Part shown: positions 31,437 to 40,402 of the stretch, in pieces
Layout: every line of letters begins with the position of its first letter
Numbering within the stretch: the first letter of the stretch is position 1
DNA from: Anaerotruncus colihominis
GTDB taxonomy: Bacteria; Bacillota; Clostridia; Oscillospirales; Ruminococcaceae
Length of the DNA stretch: 64,000 nucleotides
Assembly (NCBI RefSeq): GCF_010206195.1
Contig: NZ_VIQT01000021.1
Span: 62,001 to 126,000, forward strand
Reading direction: 5' to 3'
Made by a program: the position numbers and the translations under genes
The notes under the pieces: model-generated
Database searches by the model: none
Told to the model about the DNA's origin: nothing
The model's input: the letters and a program-made list of their open reading frames with translations, nothing else

Positions 31437-31748
31437 ATGAATCAGTCTATCGCGCAGCGCGTGACCGGTATACTATCCCTGGTGTCCGGCGCGGCCGCGC
31501 TCTTTACAGCAGGCGTGACTGTACTTGGCGACCGCCTGTTTGCCCATTTCTTTTTCCCGCATGAAATCGCCGCCAGTTCCATCGGCGTCATCGGCGGCGC
31601 GGATGGTCCCACAGCCATTTTTGTCACCACGTGGATCGACCCTAGTCTTATCCTGATCTGCTGGTCCGTACTGTTCGCGCTGCTTTCCGCTGGTGGATTC
31701 GCTGCGTATTGCCTCATGAAAATGAAGCACAGCTCTAATAACCAATAG
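31437..31748 (+). CDS. Small membrane protein with the decarboxylase beta-subunit motif GGADGPTAIFV
   Basis: A 103-residue protein with two hydrophobic segments (about residues 10-33 and 70-90). Between them is IGVIGGADGPTAIFV, a signature of the beta subunit (OadB/MmdB) of Na+-translocating decarboxylases, where it lies in the ion-binding region. The full subunit is about 400 residues, so this is either a minimal standalone relative or a remnant; intact hydrophobic segments and a good ribosome binding site favour a real small protein. ATG 31437 is preferred because AGGAGG is seven bases upstream; ATG 31431 is too close. No decarboxylase genes are adjacent. Confidence 0.7.
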   Translation: MNQSIAQRVTGILSLVSGAAALFTAGVTVLGDRLFAHFFFPHEIAASSIGVIGGADGPTAIFVTTWIDPSLILICWSVLFALLSAGGFAAYCLMKMKHSSNNQ

Positions 31749-31787
31749 TGTTTTTATCATAAAATTTTACGAATAGGAATTAACATC

Positions 31788-33953
31788 ATGGATTGTACCG
31801 CGCTTCTCTCCAAGGAATTCAACATCGCACCGCCGCTTGTTGAAAATATCATCGCCCTGATTGACGAGGGCAATACCATCCCCTTCATCGCCCGCTACCG
31901 CAAGGAGCGCACCGGCTCGTGTGACGACCAAACCCTGCGCGCATTCGCCGACCGGCTGGCATATCTGCGCGGCCTGCAAAAGCGGCGCGAGGAGGTTTTA
32001 TCCGCCATCGACGAACAGGGCAAGCTGACCGACGCGCTCGCCGCCGATATCGCCGCGGCTGAAACGCTCGCGCGGCTGGAGGATATTTACCGCCCCTATA
32101 AGCAGAAGCGCCGCACGCGTGCGACTGTCGCGCGCGAACGCGGGCTGGAGCCGCTCGCGCAATTGCTTCTCGCCCAGGATCAGACGTCCGGCAGCGTCGA
32201 GGCGCTTGCCGCGCCGTATGCCGGCGCCGAAAAGGATGTGCCCACAGCGGCGGACGCGATCGCCGGCGCGTGCGATATCATCGCCGAGCAGATTTCCGAC
32301 AGCGCCGAGGGCCGCGCACGCCTGCGCGACTATTATTGGCGCAACGCGCGCCTGTGCAGCGTGGCCGCGGACCCGGACAAGGAGTCTGTTTATACCATGT
32401 ATTATGAATACGCGGAGCCGGTTGCAAAAGCGCCGAGCCACCGCGTGCTCGCCGTCAACCGCGGCGAGAGCGAGGGCGTGCTCAAGGTGTCCGTCGATGT
32501 GGACGCCGACTATGCGACCGGCCTGTTGGCGGGCTTGTTCGTCAAAAAGGGGAGCATTACAACCGAAACGGTCCTGTCGGCCGTCGCCGACGCATACAAA
32601 CGCCTGATCCACCCGTCGCTCGAGCGCGAGCTGCGTGCAGAGCTGACCGACGCCGCCAACGAACAGGCGATCAAAAATTTCGGCGTCAACCTCAAGGCGC
32701 TTTTGATGCAGCCGCCCATCAAGGGCAAGACTGTGCTGGCCATCGACCCGGCCTACCGCACCGGCTGCAAAATCGCCGTCGTGGACCCAACCGGAAAGGT
32801 GCTCGACACAGCGGTCGTCTATCCCACCCCGCCGCAGAACAAGGTCGCCGAAGCAAAGCGCGCGCTTGGCGCGCTTATCAAAAAACACGGCGTCCAGGTG
32901 CTTTCCATTGGCAACGGGACAGCCTCCAAGGAAAGCGAGCTGTTCGCAGCCGAGCTCATCCGCGAGCTTGACTGCGGCCTTTCCTATATGATGGTCAATG
33001 AGGCGGGCGCGTCTGTCTATTCGGCGTCAAAGCTGGGGGCCGAGGAGTTCCCCGAATACGACGTGTCCCTGCGCAGCGCCGTGTCAATTGCGCGGCGGCT
33101 CCAGGACCCGCTGGCGGAGCTTGTCAAGATCGATCCGAAATCTGTGGGCGTCGGCCAGTACCAGCACGATATGCCGCAGAAGCGCCTTGACGAAACGCTG
33201 ACCGGCGTGGTGGAGGACTGCGTCAACAGCGTCGGAGTCGACCTGAACACCGCATCCGCCCCCCTACTCGGCTACGTGGCGGGGCTGTCGTCGGCCGTTG
33301 CAAAAAACGTCGTCGCCTTCCGCGAGGAAAACGGGGCGTTTACATCGCGCGCGCAGTTAAAGAAGGTACCGAAGCTCGGCCCAAAGGCATTCGAGCAGTG
33401 CGCCGGTTTTCTGCGCATCCCGCGCGCAAAGAACGTGCTCGACGAAACAGGCGTCCATCCCGAATCGTATGACGCCGCCAAAAAGCTGCTCGAGCGGTTC
33501 GGCTATACACTTGACGACGTGGCGGCCAAGTGCCTGGACGATTTGACGGCGCGTGTGAAGCAGGCCGGTGAAACCGCCGTGGCGGACGCGTGCGGCGTCG
33601 GCGTGCCGACGCTGCGGGACATCGTCTGTGACCTGTGCAAACCCGGCCGCGACCTGCGCGACGAGCTGCCGCCGCCGATGCTGCGCAGCGACATCATGGA
33701 TCTCAAGGATTTAAAACCCGGCATGGAGCTGCGCGGCACCGTGCGCAATGTCATTGATTTCGGCGTCTTTGTCGATATCGGCGTCCATCAGGACGGGCTT
33801 GTCCATATCTCGCAGATCACAAACCGCTATATCCGCCATCCAAGCGAGGTGCTGCGTGTCGGCGACATTGTCACGGTCTGGGTGCTGTCGGTCGATGTGC
33901 CGAAAAAGCGCATCTCCCTGACGATGAAAAAGCCGAAGGACGCGGTTTGCTGA
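31788..33953 (+). CDS. tex: Tex family RNA-binding transcription accessory protein
   Basis: A 721-residue Tex protein with the usual order: Tex N-terminal helical domain (1-190, including IPFIARYRKERTGSCDDQTL), YqgF-like RNase H fold near 315 (VLAIDPAYRTGCKIAVVDP), helix-hairpin-helix near 480-560 (VDLNTASAPLLGYVAGLSS), and S1 RNA-binding domain at 644-718 (GMELRGTVRNVIDFGVFVDI). Length equals the family norm. It acts in the cytoplasm on nucleic acids; in other bacteria it affects transcription and toxin expression. It is followed after 13 bases by a radical SAM gene. Confidence 0.96.
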   Translation: MDCTALLSKEFNIAPPLVENIIALIDEGNTIPFIARYRKERTGSCDDQTLRAFADRLAYLRGLQKRREEVLSAIDEQGKLTDALAADIAAAETLARLEDIYRPYKQKRRTRATVARERGLEPLAQLLLAQDQTSGSVEALAAPYAGAEKDVPTAADAIAGACDIIAEQISDSAEGRARLRDYYWRNARLCSVAADPDKESVYTMYYEYAEPVAKAPSHRVLAVNRGESEGVLKVSVDVDADYATGLLAGLFVKKGSITTETVLSAVADAYKRLIHPSLERELRAELTDAANEQAIKNFGVNLKALLMQPPIKGKTVLAIDPAYRTGCKIAVVDPTGKVLDTAVVYPTPPQNKVAEAKRALGALIKKHGVQVLSIGNGTASKESELFAAELIRELDCGLSYMMVNEAGASVYSASKLGAEEFPEYDVSLRSAVSIARRLQDPLAELVKIDPKSVGVGQYQHDMPQKRLDETLTGVVEDCVNSVGVDLNTASAPLLGYVAGLSSAVAKNVVAFREENGAFTSRAQLKKVPKLGPKAFEQCAGFLRIPRAKNVLDETGVHPESYDAAKKLLERFGYTLDDVAAKCLDDLTARVKQAGETAVADACGVGVPTLRDIVCDLCKPGRDLRDELPPPMLRSDIMDLKDLKPGMELRGTVRNVIDFGVFVDIGVHQDGLVHISQITNRYIRHPSEVLRVGDIVTVWVLSVDVPKKRISLTMKKPKDAVC

Positions 33954-33966
33954 CAGGGGGCGCGCT

Positions 33967-35550
33967 ATGAACATCCTTCTGACCGCTGTGAACGCGCGCT
34001 ACAGCCATACCAACCTGGCGGTGCGTTATTTGCAGAACGCGCTGATGCAGGCGGGCATTGTGTCGGAGATCGCGGAGTATACCATCAACGAACCGGTGCG
34101 CGCCATCCTTGCGGATATCGCGCGCCGCGCTCCTGATCTGCTGCTGTTCTCCTGTTATATCTGGAACATCGATTATATCCGCCGCATTGGCGCGGATTTT
34201 CGTCTACTGAATCCCGGCGCGGCCATCGTGCTCGGCGGGCCGGAGGTGTCGTTTGACGCACAGGCGCAGCTTGACGCGGCGCCCTGGGCCAACGCGGTCA
34301 TCAGCGGCGAGGGCGAGCCAGTGATCGCGGAGATTGTGCGCATGAAAAAGCCGCGCGGCGTCTTTGCCGCGCGGTCCTTTGCCGATCTGAACGCCCTGCC
34401 GTTTCCCTACGGCGATCTCTGCGCCCTTTCAAACCGTGTGCTTTATTACGAATCGACGCGCGGCTGCCCATATGGATGCAGCTATTGCCTCTCATCCGCG
34501 GACAGAACAGTCCGCACGCGCGCGCTGCCGCTCGTCTTTGACGACCTGCGGCGCTTTCTTGACGCGCGCGCCATGCAGGTCAAATTTGTCGACCGCACCT
34601 TCAATCTGGACGCAGCGCGCGCCGAGGCGGTCTGGCGCTTTCTCATCGAACACGACAACGGCGTCACCAGCTTTCAGATGGAGCTTGGCGGCGACCTTTT
34701 GACGCCTGATCAGCTCGAACTGCTGCGCACGGCACGACCCGGCCTTTTTCAGTTCGAAATCGGTGTGCAGAGCACGTGCGTGCGCACGCTGGAGGAAATC
34801 TGCCGTAAAACAGACCTCGCGCGCCTGGCTGAAAATCTTCACGCGCTGCGGGACGCGGGCAATATCCCCCTGCACCTTGATCTGATCGCCGGCTTGCCGC
34901 TCGAGGGCTTCTCACGTTTCGCGCAGTCCTTTAACGATGTGTTCGCACTGCGCCCACATCAATTGCAGCTCGGCTTTCTAAAGCTGCTGCGCGGCTCCGC
35001 TCTGTACGCCGAGCGCGCACAGTATGGCCTCGTGCATAGCGAAGCGCCGCCGTATGAGATCCTGCGCACGCCGCAGCTTTCCTTTTTAGAGCTTGCGCGG
35101 CTGAAAATTGTTGAGGACATGACGGAGGTCTATTATAACAGCGGCCGCTTTTCCCATACGCTTTCCTATGCGCTCGCCCTGTGCCCGTCGCCGTTTGACG
35201 GGCTGCTCGCGCTGGGCGAAGCAGCGCCCGCGCGCAGCGTCAGCAAATATGAGCGGTACGACCTGCTGTATGATTTCTGCGTCGCCCGGGGCGGCGACCC
35301 CGCAGTCTGCCGCTGGCTTTTAAAATACGATTTGTGCCTGCATGAGCGCCCGCGCCGCCTGCCGGTATGCTGCCCCGAGACGGCGCCCGCCGCGCGGCGT
35401 GCCGTGCGTCCGGGAACAAATACGCATGTTGAGCTGTTCCCCTTCGACGTGACGGACCCGGCGCGCGCGCCGGGCGAAACGGCGCTTCTGTTCGATTACA
35501 TGCGGCGCGATTTAAACGGACGCGCGCGCACCGAACGCATCCGGCTATAG
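33967..35550 (+). CDS. B12-binding radical SAM protein (DUF4080)
   Basis: A 527-residue protein. Residues 1-125 form a cobalamin-binding Rossmann domain (NILLTAVNARYSHTNLAVRY at the N-terminus, VLGGPEVSF). The radical SAM cluster motif CPYGCSYC has cysteines at about 167, 171 and 174. The C-terminal 200 residues are DUF4080-type. This class includes methylases and ring-modifying enzymes, but the substrate is unknown. It follows tex. Its last codons overlap the stop of the convergent nucleotidase gene by six bases. Confidence 0.9.
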   Translation: MNILLTAVNARYSHTNLAVRYLQNALMQAGIVSEIAEYTINEPVRAILADIARRAPDLLLFSCYIWNIDYIRRIGADFRLLNPGAAIVLGGPEVSFDAQAQLDAAPWANAVISGEGEPVIAEIVRMKKPRGVFAARSFADLNALPFPYGDLCALSNRVLYYESTRGCPYGCSYCLSSADRTVRTRALPLVFDDLRRFLDARAMQVKFVDRTFNLDAARAEAVWRFLIEHDNGVTSFQMELGGDLLTPDQLELLRTARPGLFQFEIGVQSTCVRTLEEICRKTDLARLAENLHALRDAGNIPLHLDLIAGLPLEGFSRFAQSFNDVFALRPHQLQLGFLKLLRGSALYAERAQYGLVHSEAPPYEILRTPQLSFLELARLKIVEDMTEVYYNSGRFSHTLSYALALCPSPFDGLLALGEAAPARSVSKYERYDLLYDFCVARGGDPAVCRWLLKYDLCLHERPRRLPVCCPETAPAARRAVRPGTNTHVELFPFDVTDPARAPGETALLFDYMRRDLNGRARTERIRL

Positions 35551-36123
35551 CGTCTCGCCCGACAGCTCGATTTCATCAAGCGTCAGCTCATACGCCGGGA
35601 GAAACGTCTTTAAAAACTCGCCGGCCGCCGGCAGGCCGAGCGCGCGCAGCGCCTCGAGCTGGGCGTGCTTGGCGCTTTCAAAGTCGCGGTTCCCAGAACG
35701 TTCCTCCTCGATGCATTTGACGAGCGCCGACAGCTTGTCGGCCGCCTTCACAATGCGCAACACCTGCTCGTCCCGCTCGAAAAAGCTCGGCCGGTACGCC
35801 GCAGCCAGCGTATCGGGCAGCGCGGCCAAAAGCCGTTCAGCGGCCGCGCGTTCCACCTGCTTATAGCTGTCGCGGATGGCGGCGCTATCGTATTTGACAG
35901 GCGTGGGAAGATCTCCGGTCAAAATTTCGGCGCAGTCGTGGTAAAGCGCGCAGAACACCGGGCGCGCCGGGTCAATGCCGGACAAAAGCGCCAGCGCGTG
36001 CGCGAAATAAGCGACCTCCAGCGTGTGCTCGCTCAGGTTTTCCTGGCGCACATTGCGCATCAACCCCCACCGGGCGATGTATTTCATACGCGACAGCATC
36101 GCGAAAAAGCCGTGTGTTTTCAT
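35545..36123 (-). CDS. YfbR-like HD-domain 5'-deoxynucleotidase
   Basis: A 192-residue HD-domain phosphohydrolase close to YfbR, which dephosphorylates deoxyribonucleoside 5'-monophosphates. Metal ligands are visible: H in RQENLSEHTLEVAYFAHAL, the HD of ALYHDCAEILTGDLPTPVKY, and a later D in IVKAADKLSALVKCIEEE. The N-terminal MKTHGFFAMLSRMKYIARWG is the normal start. A minus-strand TATAAT (36155 to 36150) lies 27 bases upstream of the gene. Confidence 0.88.
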   Translation of the reverse strand: MKTHGFFAMLSRMKYIARWGLMRNVRQENLSEHTLEVAYFAHALALLSGIDPARPVFCALYHDCAEILTGDLPTPVKYDSAAIRDSYKQVERAAAERLLAALPDTLAAAYRPSFFERDEQVLRIVKAADKLSALVKCIEEERSGNRDFESAKHAQLEALRALGLPAAGEFLKTFLPAYELTLDEIELSGETL

Positions 36124-36234
36124 ATCCGTTCCCCCTTTTTATGCAGTCAATTATAGCAAATCGCGCACTGAATGAAAAGAAGCGCGCCGGGGCAAAATTT
36201 CCCTGTACTGGCCGCGCGATCTTTTAAAACAGGA

Positions 36235-36800
36235 ATTTGGTGGTATAATAACCGCAAAGCGGTTATTATACCGGGTTATGGCCAGGGCGATACGCGGGCG
36301 TTGCCCGCTGCCGCCCCGATGGCCAATTATACCATGCCGCTTCGCGAACATGGTATAATATGCGCAGGGCAAACGGCTGCGCCGTTTGCGGCCGCCATCC
36401 GGCGGCTACCGCTGCAAAACAGCGGGCTGCGCATGTTACACCACAGCCAAAACCAGCTCTGCTGGTTTAGCTGCCGCTTTGCGGCAGCCAAGCCCGAAAG
36501 GGCTTGCCGCTGTGGTATAATAACCGCAAAGCGGTTATTATACTGGGTTATGCCCAACGGCTCGCCGCTTACGCGGCAACCGCCTTTTGATGGGCAATTA
36601 TACCATGCCGCTTCGCGGACATGGTATAATAACCGCAAAGCGGTTATTATACCGGGTTATGGCCAGGGCGATACGCGGACGCTGCCCGCTGCCGCCCTCA
36701 TGGCCGATTATACCATGCCGCTTCGCGGACATGGTATAATAACCGCAAAGCGGTTATTATACCAGCTTATGCCCAACGGCTCGCCGCTTACGCGGGACCG
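36235..36800. repeat. Array of modular hairpin elements, copy 2 (largest)
   Basis: Four copies of a stem-loop with 14-bp arms GGTATAATAACCGC/GCGGTTATTATACC and loop AAA lie at 36242-36272, 36514-36544, 36623-36653 and 36733-36763. They alternate with stems ATTATACCATG/CATGGTATAAT and GC-rich stems (CAAACGGC/GCCGTTTG; GGCGATACGCGG with variants). Spacing of the last three is 109-110 bp. The frame through the array happens to be open for over 200 codons into yfhO but lacks codon character. Every AT stem carries TATAAT on both strands. Confidence 0.85.
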
Positions 36801-36861
36801 GCGGTCCGGTATCATCCGATTTAAAACGATACCCATCCGCTTTATGGACAAGGAGAGATCG

Positions 36862-39381
36862 ATGTTGCTTGTTTCACTGGAACAGAATAAAGGCGCGTGC
36901 CGCCGGGCGTTCTTGATCGCGCTGATCACGGCCGCGTTCATCTTCATACCCTTCATCATCTGGGACAAGGGGTACTTCTTTTTTTACGGAGATTTTAACG
37001 TCCAGCAGATCCCTTTCTATAAGCTCGCGCACGAGGCGGCGCGCAGCGGCGATCTGTTCTGGAACTGGTATACCGATCTCGGCGCGAACTTCATCGGTTC
37101 ATACAGCTTTTATCTGCTCGGCAGCCCGTTTTTCTGGCTGACGCTGCCTTTTCCGACAGAATTTGTCCCGCACCTGATCGGCCCTCTGCTGATCCTCAAG
37201 CACGCCTGCGCGGCAGCGGCCGGCACACTCTATTTCAAGCGGTTTGTCGCCCCGCGTTCCTATGCGGTTTTCGGCGGTCTGCTCTATGCGTTCAGCGGTT
37301 TTACCGTTTACAATATTTTTTTCAATCACTTTCATGAAGCGATTATCTTTTTCCCGCTTCTTCTGGTCGGGCTTGAGGAGCTGATGGTCAACAACCGGCG
37401 CGGCGTGTTTGCGCTGGCTGTCGCAATCAACGCGTTTGTCAACTACTGGTTTTTCATCGGCGAGGTTGTCTTTGTCCTGATCTATTTTGCCTTCCGCGCC
37501 GCGTCGCCCGACTGGCATGTGACCTGGAAGCGTTTTTTCTGGACCGCTTTCGAATCGGTCGTCGGCCTGCTTTTGGCCATGGCGCTTTTTCTGCCGTCGG
37601 TGCTGGCAATCCTCGGCAACCCACGCACTGGCGCGAGCGAAACGCTCAACGGCTGGAATTTCTGGCTTTACTGGCATAATCAGCTCTATCCGGCCATTGT
37701 CAGCAGCGCGTTTTTCCCGCCGGACCTGCCAAGCCGGCCCAACCTGTTTCCGGACCGCGGCGCAAAATGGGCGTCGCTTTCCGCCTGGCTGCCGTTTATC
37801 AGCATGAGCGGCGTAATCGCCTATGTCCAGTCAAAGCGCGACTGGCTGCGCCGCATCCTTCTGTTCTGTCTCTTGGCCGCTTTGGTGCCGGGGCTGAACA
37901 GCATGTTTATCCTTTTTAATTCCTCCTACTATGCGCGCTGGTTCTATATGCCCGTCCTTTTGATGGCGCTGGCCACCGTGCAGGCGCTGCGCAGCCGGTC
38001 AATCGATCTGGCGCGCGGAATTCGCTGGACCTTTATTTTTACCGCCGGCGTGACAATCATCCTCGGCCTGACGCCGACACTCCAGTCGGACGGTTCGGTC
38101 AAATTCTGCCTTGCAAAATATCCCGACCGCTTTGCTGCCACTGCGGCGATCGCCCTGCTTGGATTGGGCGCGCTCTGGCTGATCGTTAAGCGCCTGCGCG
38201 ATACGCCAAAGCTCTTTATGCGCGTTATGACAGCCGCCTGCTGCTTTGTCAGCGTCGTCTATTCAATTACCTTCATCGCCATGGGCAAAACGCATTCCGA
38301 CGATACCGATTTTATCCGTGATATCGCGCTTGACGGCCGCTACCAATTGGAGCTGCCGGACGACGCCTTTGCGCGCTCCGATATTTATAAGGGCATGGAC
38401 AACCTGGGGATGTACTGGCACCTGCCGAATATTCAGGCGTTTCACAGTATCATCCCTGTTTCAACCATGGAATTTTATCCGAAGGTCGGCGTCAAGCGCG
38501 ACGTCTCCTCCAAGCCGGAAACACAGTATTACCAGCTTCGCCCCCTCCTGTCTGTGCGTTGGCTCTTTGTTTCAGAGAACAGCGACGAACAGGACGTGAT
38601 GCCCGGCTATGAGCTGCAATCGACACAGCTTGGCTACAATGTTTATGAAAACCAGTATTTTATACCGATGGGCTTTACATTCGATTACTATATCACGGTG
38701 CGCGACCTTGAACAGATCCCGGAGGACGACCGCGCGGCGGTCCTGCTGCGGGCGCTCGTGCTCAAGGATGAAGCAGCCGCCCGCCACAACGATCTGTTGG
38801 AACGGATGCCCGAAAGCTACTACAGCAATCTGGGCGAGGATGAATATGATTCCGACTGTGAAAACCGCCGCGCGACAGCCGGCTACTCGTTTGAAATCGA
38901 CAACCGCGGCTTTACCTCCAAAATCAATCTGCCGCGTGAAAATCTCGTCTTTTATTCTGTCCCCTACGACGAAGGCTGGTCCGCTACCGTCAACGGCGTC
39001 CCCGCTGAAATTGAAAAGGTCGATCTCGGTTTCATGGCGGTGCGCGCGCCTGCCGGCGACAATACCATCCGGTTCACCTACACGACACCGGGGCTCTATC
39101 CCGGTCTTGCCGTCAGCGCCGGTGCACTGATCATCCTGATTATCTATCTGCTGCTCTACAAAAAATACGGCGGCGTGAAAGGCCCCACTGAACCATATTC
39201 CGCGCACAGCGATTTTGACCGCCTCGACGGCAAGGAGCAGGAACCGCCCGCCGAATGGCTTGAAAACGATCAGCGCGGCGAACCGGACGGCGACGGGCTG
39301 CTGACGCCGCCCGCCGAATGGTTTGACGAACCGCAGCCGCCCGCCGGACCGGACGACGGGCCCAAGGAGGAACCCAAATGA
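36862..39381 (+). CDS. YfhO family membrane protein
   Basis: An 839-residue polytopic protein of the YfhO (PF09586) family, with about 12 membrane segments and a large extracytoplasmic C-terminal part before a last membrane helix near residue 760. Signature features are GDFNVQQIPFYKLAHEAARS, FWNWYTDLGANFIGSYSFYL and GGLLYAFSGFTVYNIFFNHF. The C-terminal 65 residues are acidic and proline-rich, with two PPAEW repeats. YfhO proteins are linked to glycosylation of lipoteichoic acid or other surface polymers. ATG 36862 is chosen because AAGGAG lies at proper spacing; the frame upstream is only open repeat DNA. The stop overlaps the next gene (ATGA). Confidence 0.9.
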   Translation: MLLVSLEQNKGACRRAFLIALITAAFIFIPFIIWDKGYFFFYGDFNVQQIPFYKLAHEAARSGDLFWNWYTDLGANFIGSYSFYLLGSPFFWLTLPFPTEFVPHLIGPLLILKHACAAAAGTLYFKRFVAPRSYAVFGGLLYAFSGFTVYNIFFNHFHEAIIFFPLLLVGLEELMVNNRRGVFALAVAINAFVNYWFFIGEVVFVLIYFAFRAASPDWHVTWKRFFWTAFESVVGLLLAMALFLPSVLAILGNPRTGASETLNGWNFWLYWHNQLYPAIVSSAFFPPDLPSRPNLFPDRGAKWASLSAWLPFISMSGVIAYVQSKRDWLRRILLFCLLAALVPGLNSMFILFNSSYYARWFYMPVLLMALATVQALRSRSIDLARGIRWTFIFTAGVTIILGLTPTLQSDGSVKFCLAKYPDRFAATAAIALLGLGALWLIVKRLRDTPKLFMRVMTAACCFVSVVYSITFIAMGKTHSDDTDFIRDIALDGRYQLELPDDAFARSDIYKGMDNLGMYWHLPNIQAFHSIIPVSTMEFYPKVGVKRDVSSKPETQYYQLRPLLSVRWLFVSENSDEQDVMPGYELQSTQLGYNVYENQYFIPMGFTFDYYITVRDLEQIPEDDRAAVLLRALVLKDEAAARHNDLLERMPESYYSNLGEDEYDSDCENRRATAGYSFEIDNRGFTSKINLPRENLVFYSVPYDEGWSATVNGVPAEIEKVDLGFMAVRAPAGDNTIRFTYTTPGLYPGLAVSAGALIILIIYLLLYKKYGGVKGPTEPYSAHSDFDRLDGKEQEPPAEWLENDQRGEPDGDGLLTPPAEWFDEPQPPAGPDDGPKEEPK

Positions 39382-40334
39382 ACGAGACGCTTTATCTTGT
39401 GATCCCCTGCTATAACGAACAGGAGGTCCTGCCTGAAACGGCGTGCCGGCTTGATGAAAAGCTCAGCGGCATGATCGCGGCAGGAATCGTTTCGCCGGAC
39501 AGCCGCGTGTTGTTTGTCGACGACGGCAGCCGCGACACGACCTGGGAGATCATCACGCGCCTGCACAGCGAAAACCCTCGCTTTTCAGGGCTGAAGCTGT
39601 CGCACAACCAGGGCCATCAAAACGCGCTTGTAGCGGGCTTGATGGAGGCGAAGCGGTTCTGTGACATCGCAATTTCACTCGACGCCGATTTGCAGGACGA
39701 CGTGGACGCGATCGACCGGTTCGTCGCGGAGTACCAGGCAGGTAGCGACATCGTTTATGGCGTGCGTTCGTCCCGCAAAACAGATACGGTCTTCAAGCGG
39801 TCGACGGCGGTCGGATACTACCGGTTTCTGCGCTGGATGGGCGTCGAAATTGTGGAAAACCACGCCGATTACCGCCTGATGAGCCGCCGCGCGCTCGACG
39901 CGCTCGCCCAATACAGCGAGGTCAACCTGTTTTTGCGCGGCATTGTGCCGCTGATCGGCTTTCGCACGTCGGTCGTTGCCTACGAGCGCCATGAGCGGTT
40001 TGCGGGCGAATCGAAATACCCGCTCAAAAAGATGCTCGCCTTTGCTATCGACGGCATCACCTCTTTCTCCGTCAAGCCAATCCGCCTAATCACCGCCCTG
40101 GGTGTCATTATCTTTGCAGCCAGCGGGCTGTGCCTGCTCTGGCTGCTTATCACAAAGCTGTTTGGCTACACCGTGACCGGCTGGACTACGCTCATGGGAT
40201 CCATCTGGGCGCTCGGCGGCATCCAGCTTTTGTGCCTTGGAATCCTCGGTGAATATATCGGCAAGATTTATAAGGAGGTCAAGCGCCGGCCAAAATATAT
40301 TGCCGATGTGTTTTTAAACGACCAGTCATCATAA
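39378..40334 (+). CDS. Family 2 glycosyltransferase (polyprenyl-phosphate type)
   Basis: A 318-residue GT2 enzyme of the DPM1/GtrB/CsbB group. It begins TLYLVIPCYNEQEVLPET, with VDDGSRDTTWEI for nucleotide binding, the SLDADLQDDVD catalytic metal motif, and two C-terminal membrane helices (about 235-258 and 268-292). Such enzymes load a sugar on undecaprenyl phosphate, which a YfhO-type GT-C protein can use outside the membrane. The direct ATGA overlap with yfhO supports that three-component glycosylation pathway. A terminator follows within two bases. Confidence 0.92.
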   Translation: MNETLYLVIPCYNEQEVLPETACRLDEKLSGMIAAGIVSPDSRVLFVDDGSRDTTWEIITRLHSENPRFSGLKLSHNQGHQNALVAGLMEAKRFCDIAISLDADLQDDVDAIDRFVAEYQAGSDIVYGVRSSRKTDTVFKRSTAVGYYRFLRWMGVEIVENHADYRLMSRRALDALAQYSEVNLFLRGIVPLIGFRTSVVAYERHERFAGESKYPLKKMLAFAIDGITSFSVKPIRLITALGVIIFAASGLCLLWLLITKLFGYTVTGWTTLMGSIWALGGIQLLCLGILGEYIGKIYKEVKRRPKYIADVFLNDQSS

Positions 40335-40335
40335 G

Positions 40336-40374
40336 AAAATGGCCGTCCCGCAGCAGCGGGACGGCCATTTTTAT
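40336..40374. terminator. Bidirectional terminator
   Basis: A 15-bp perfect stem AAATGGCCGTCCCGC/GCGGGACGGCCATTT with loop AGCA and a T-rich tail. It separates the glycosyltransferase from the convergent tcdA gene. Confidence 0.92.
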
Positions 40375-40402
40375 TTATTAAATACCTCACATGCGCCCGC
40401 CT

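Noticed and set aside
36172-36861. A 230-codon N-terminal extension of the yfhO frame through the hairpin array
   Set aside because: The sequence is repetitive hairpin DNA; a good ribosome binding site and the normal YfhO N-terminus are at 36862.
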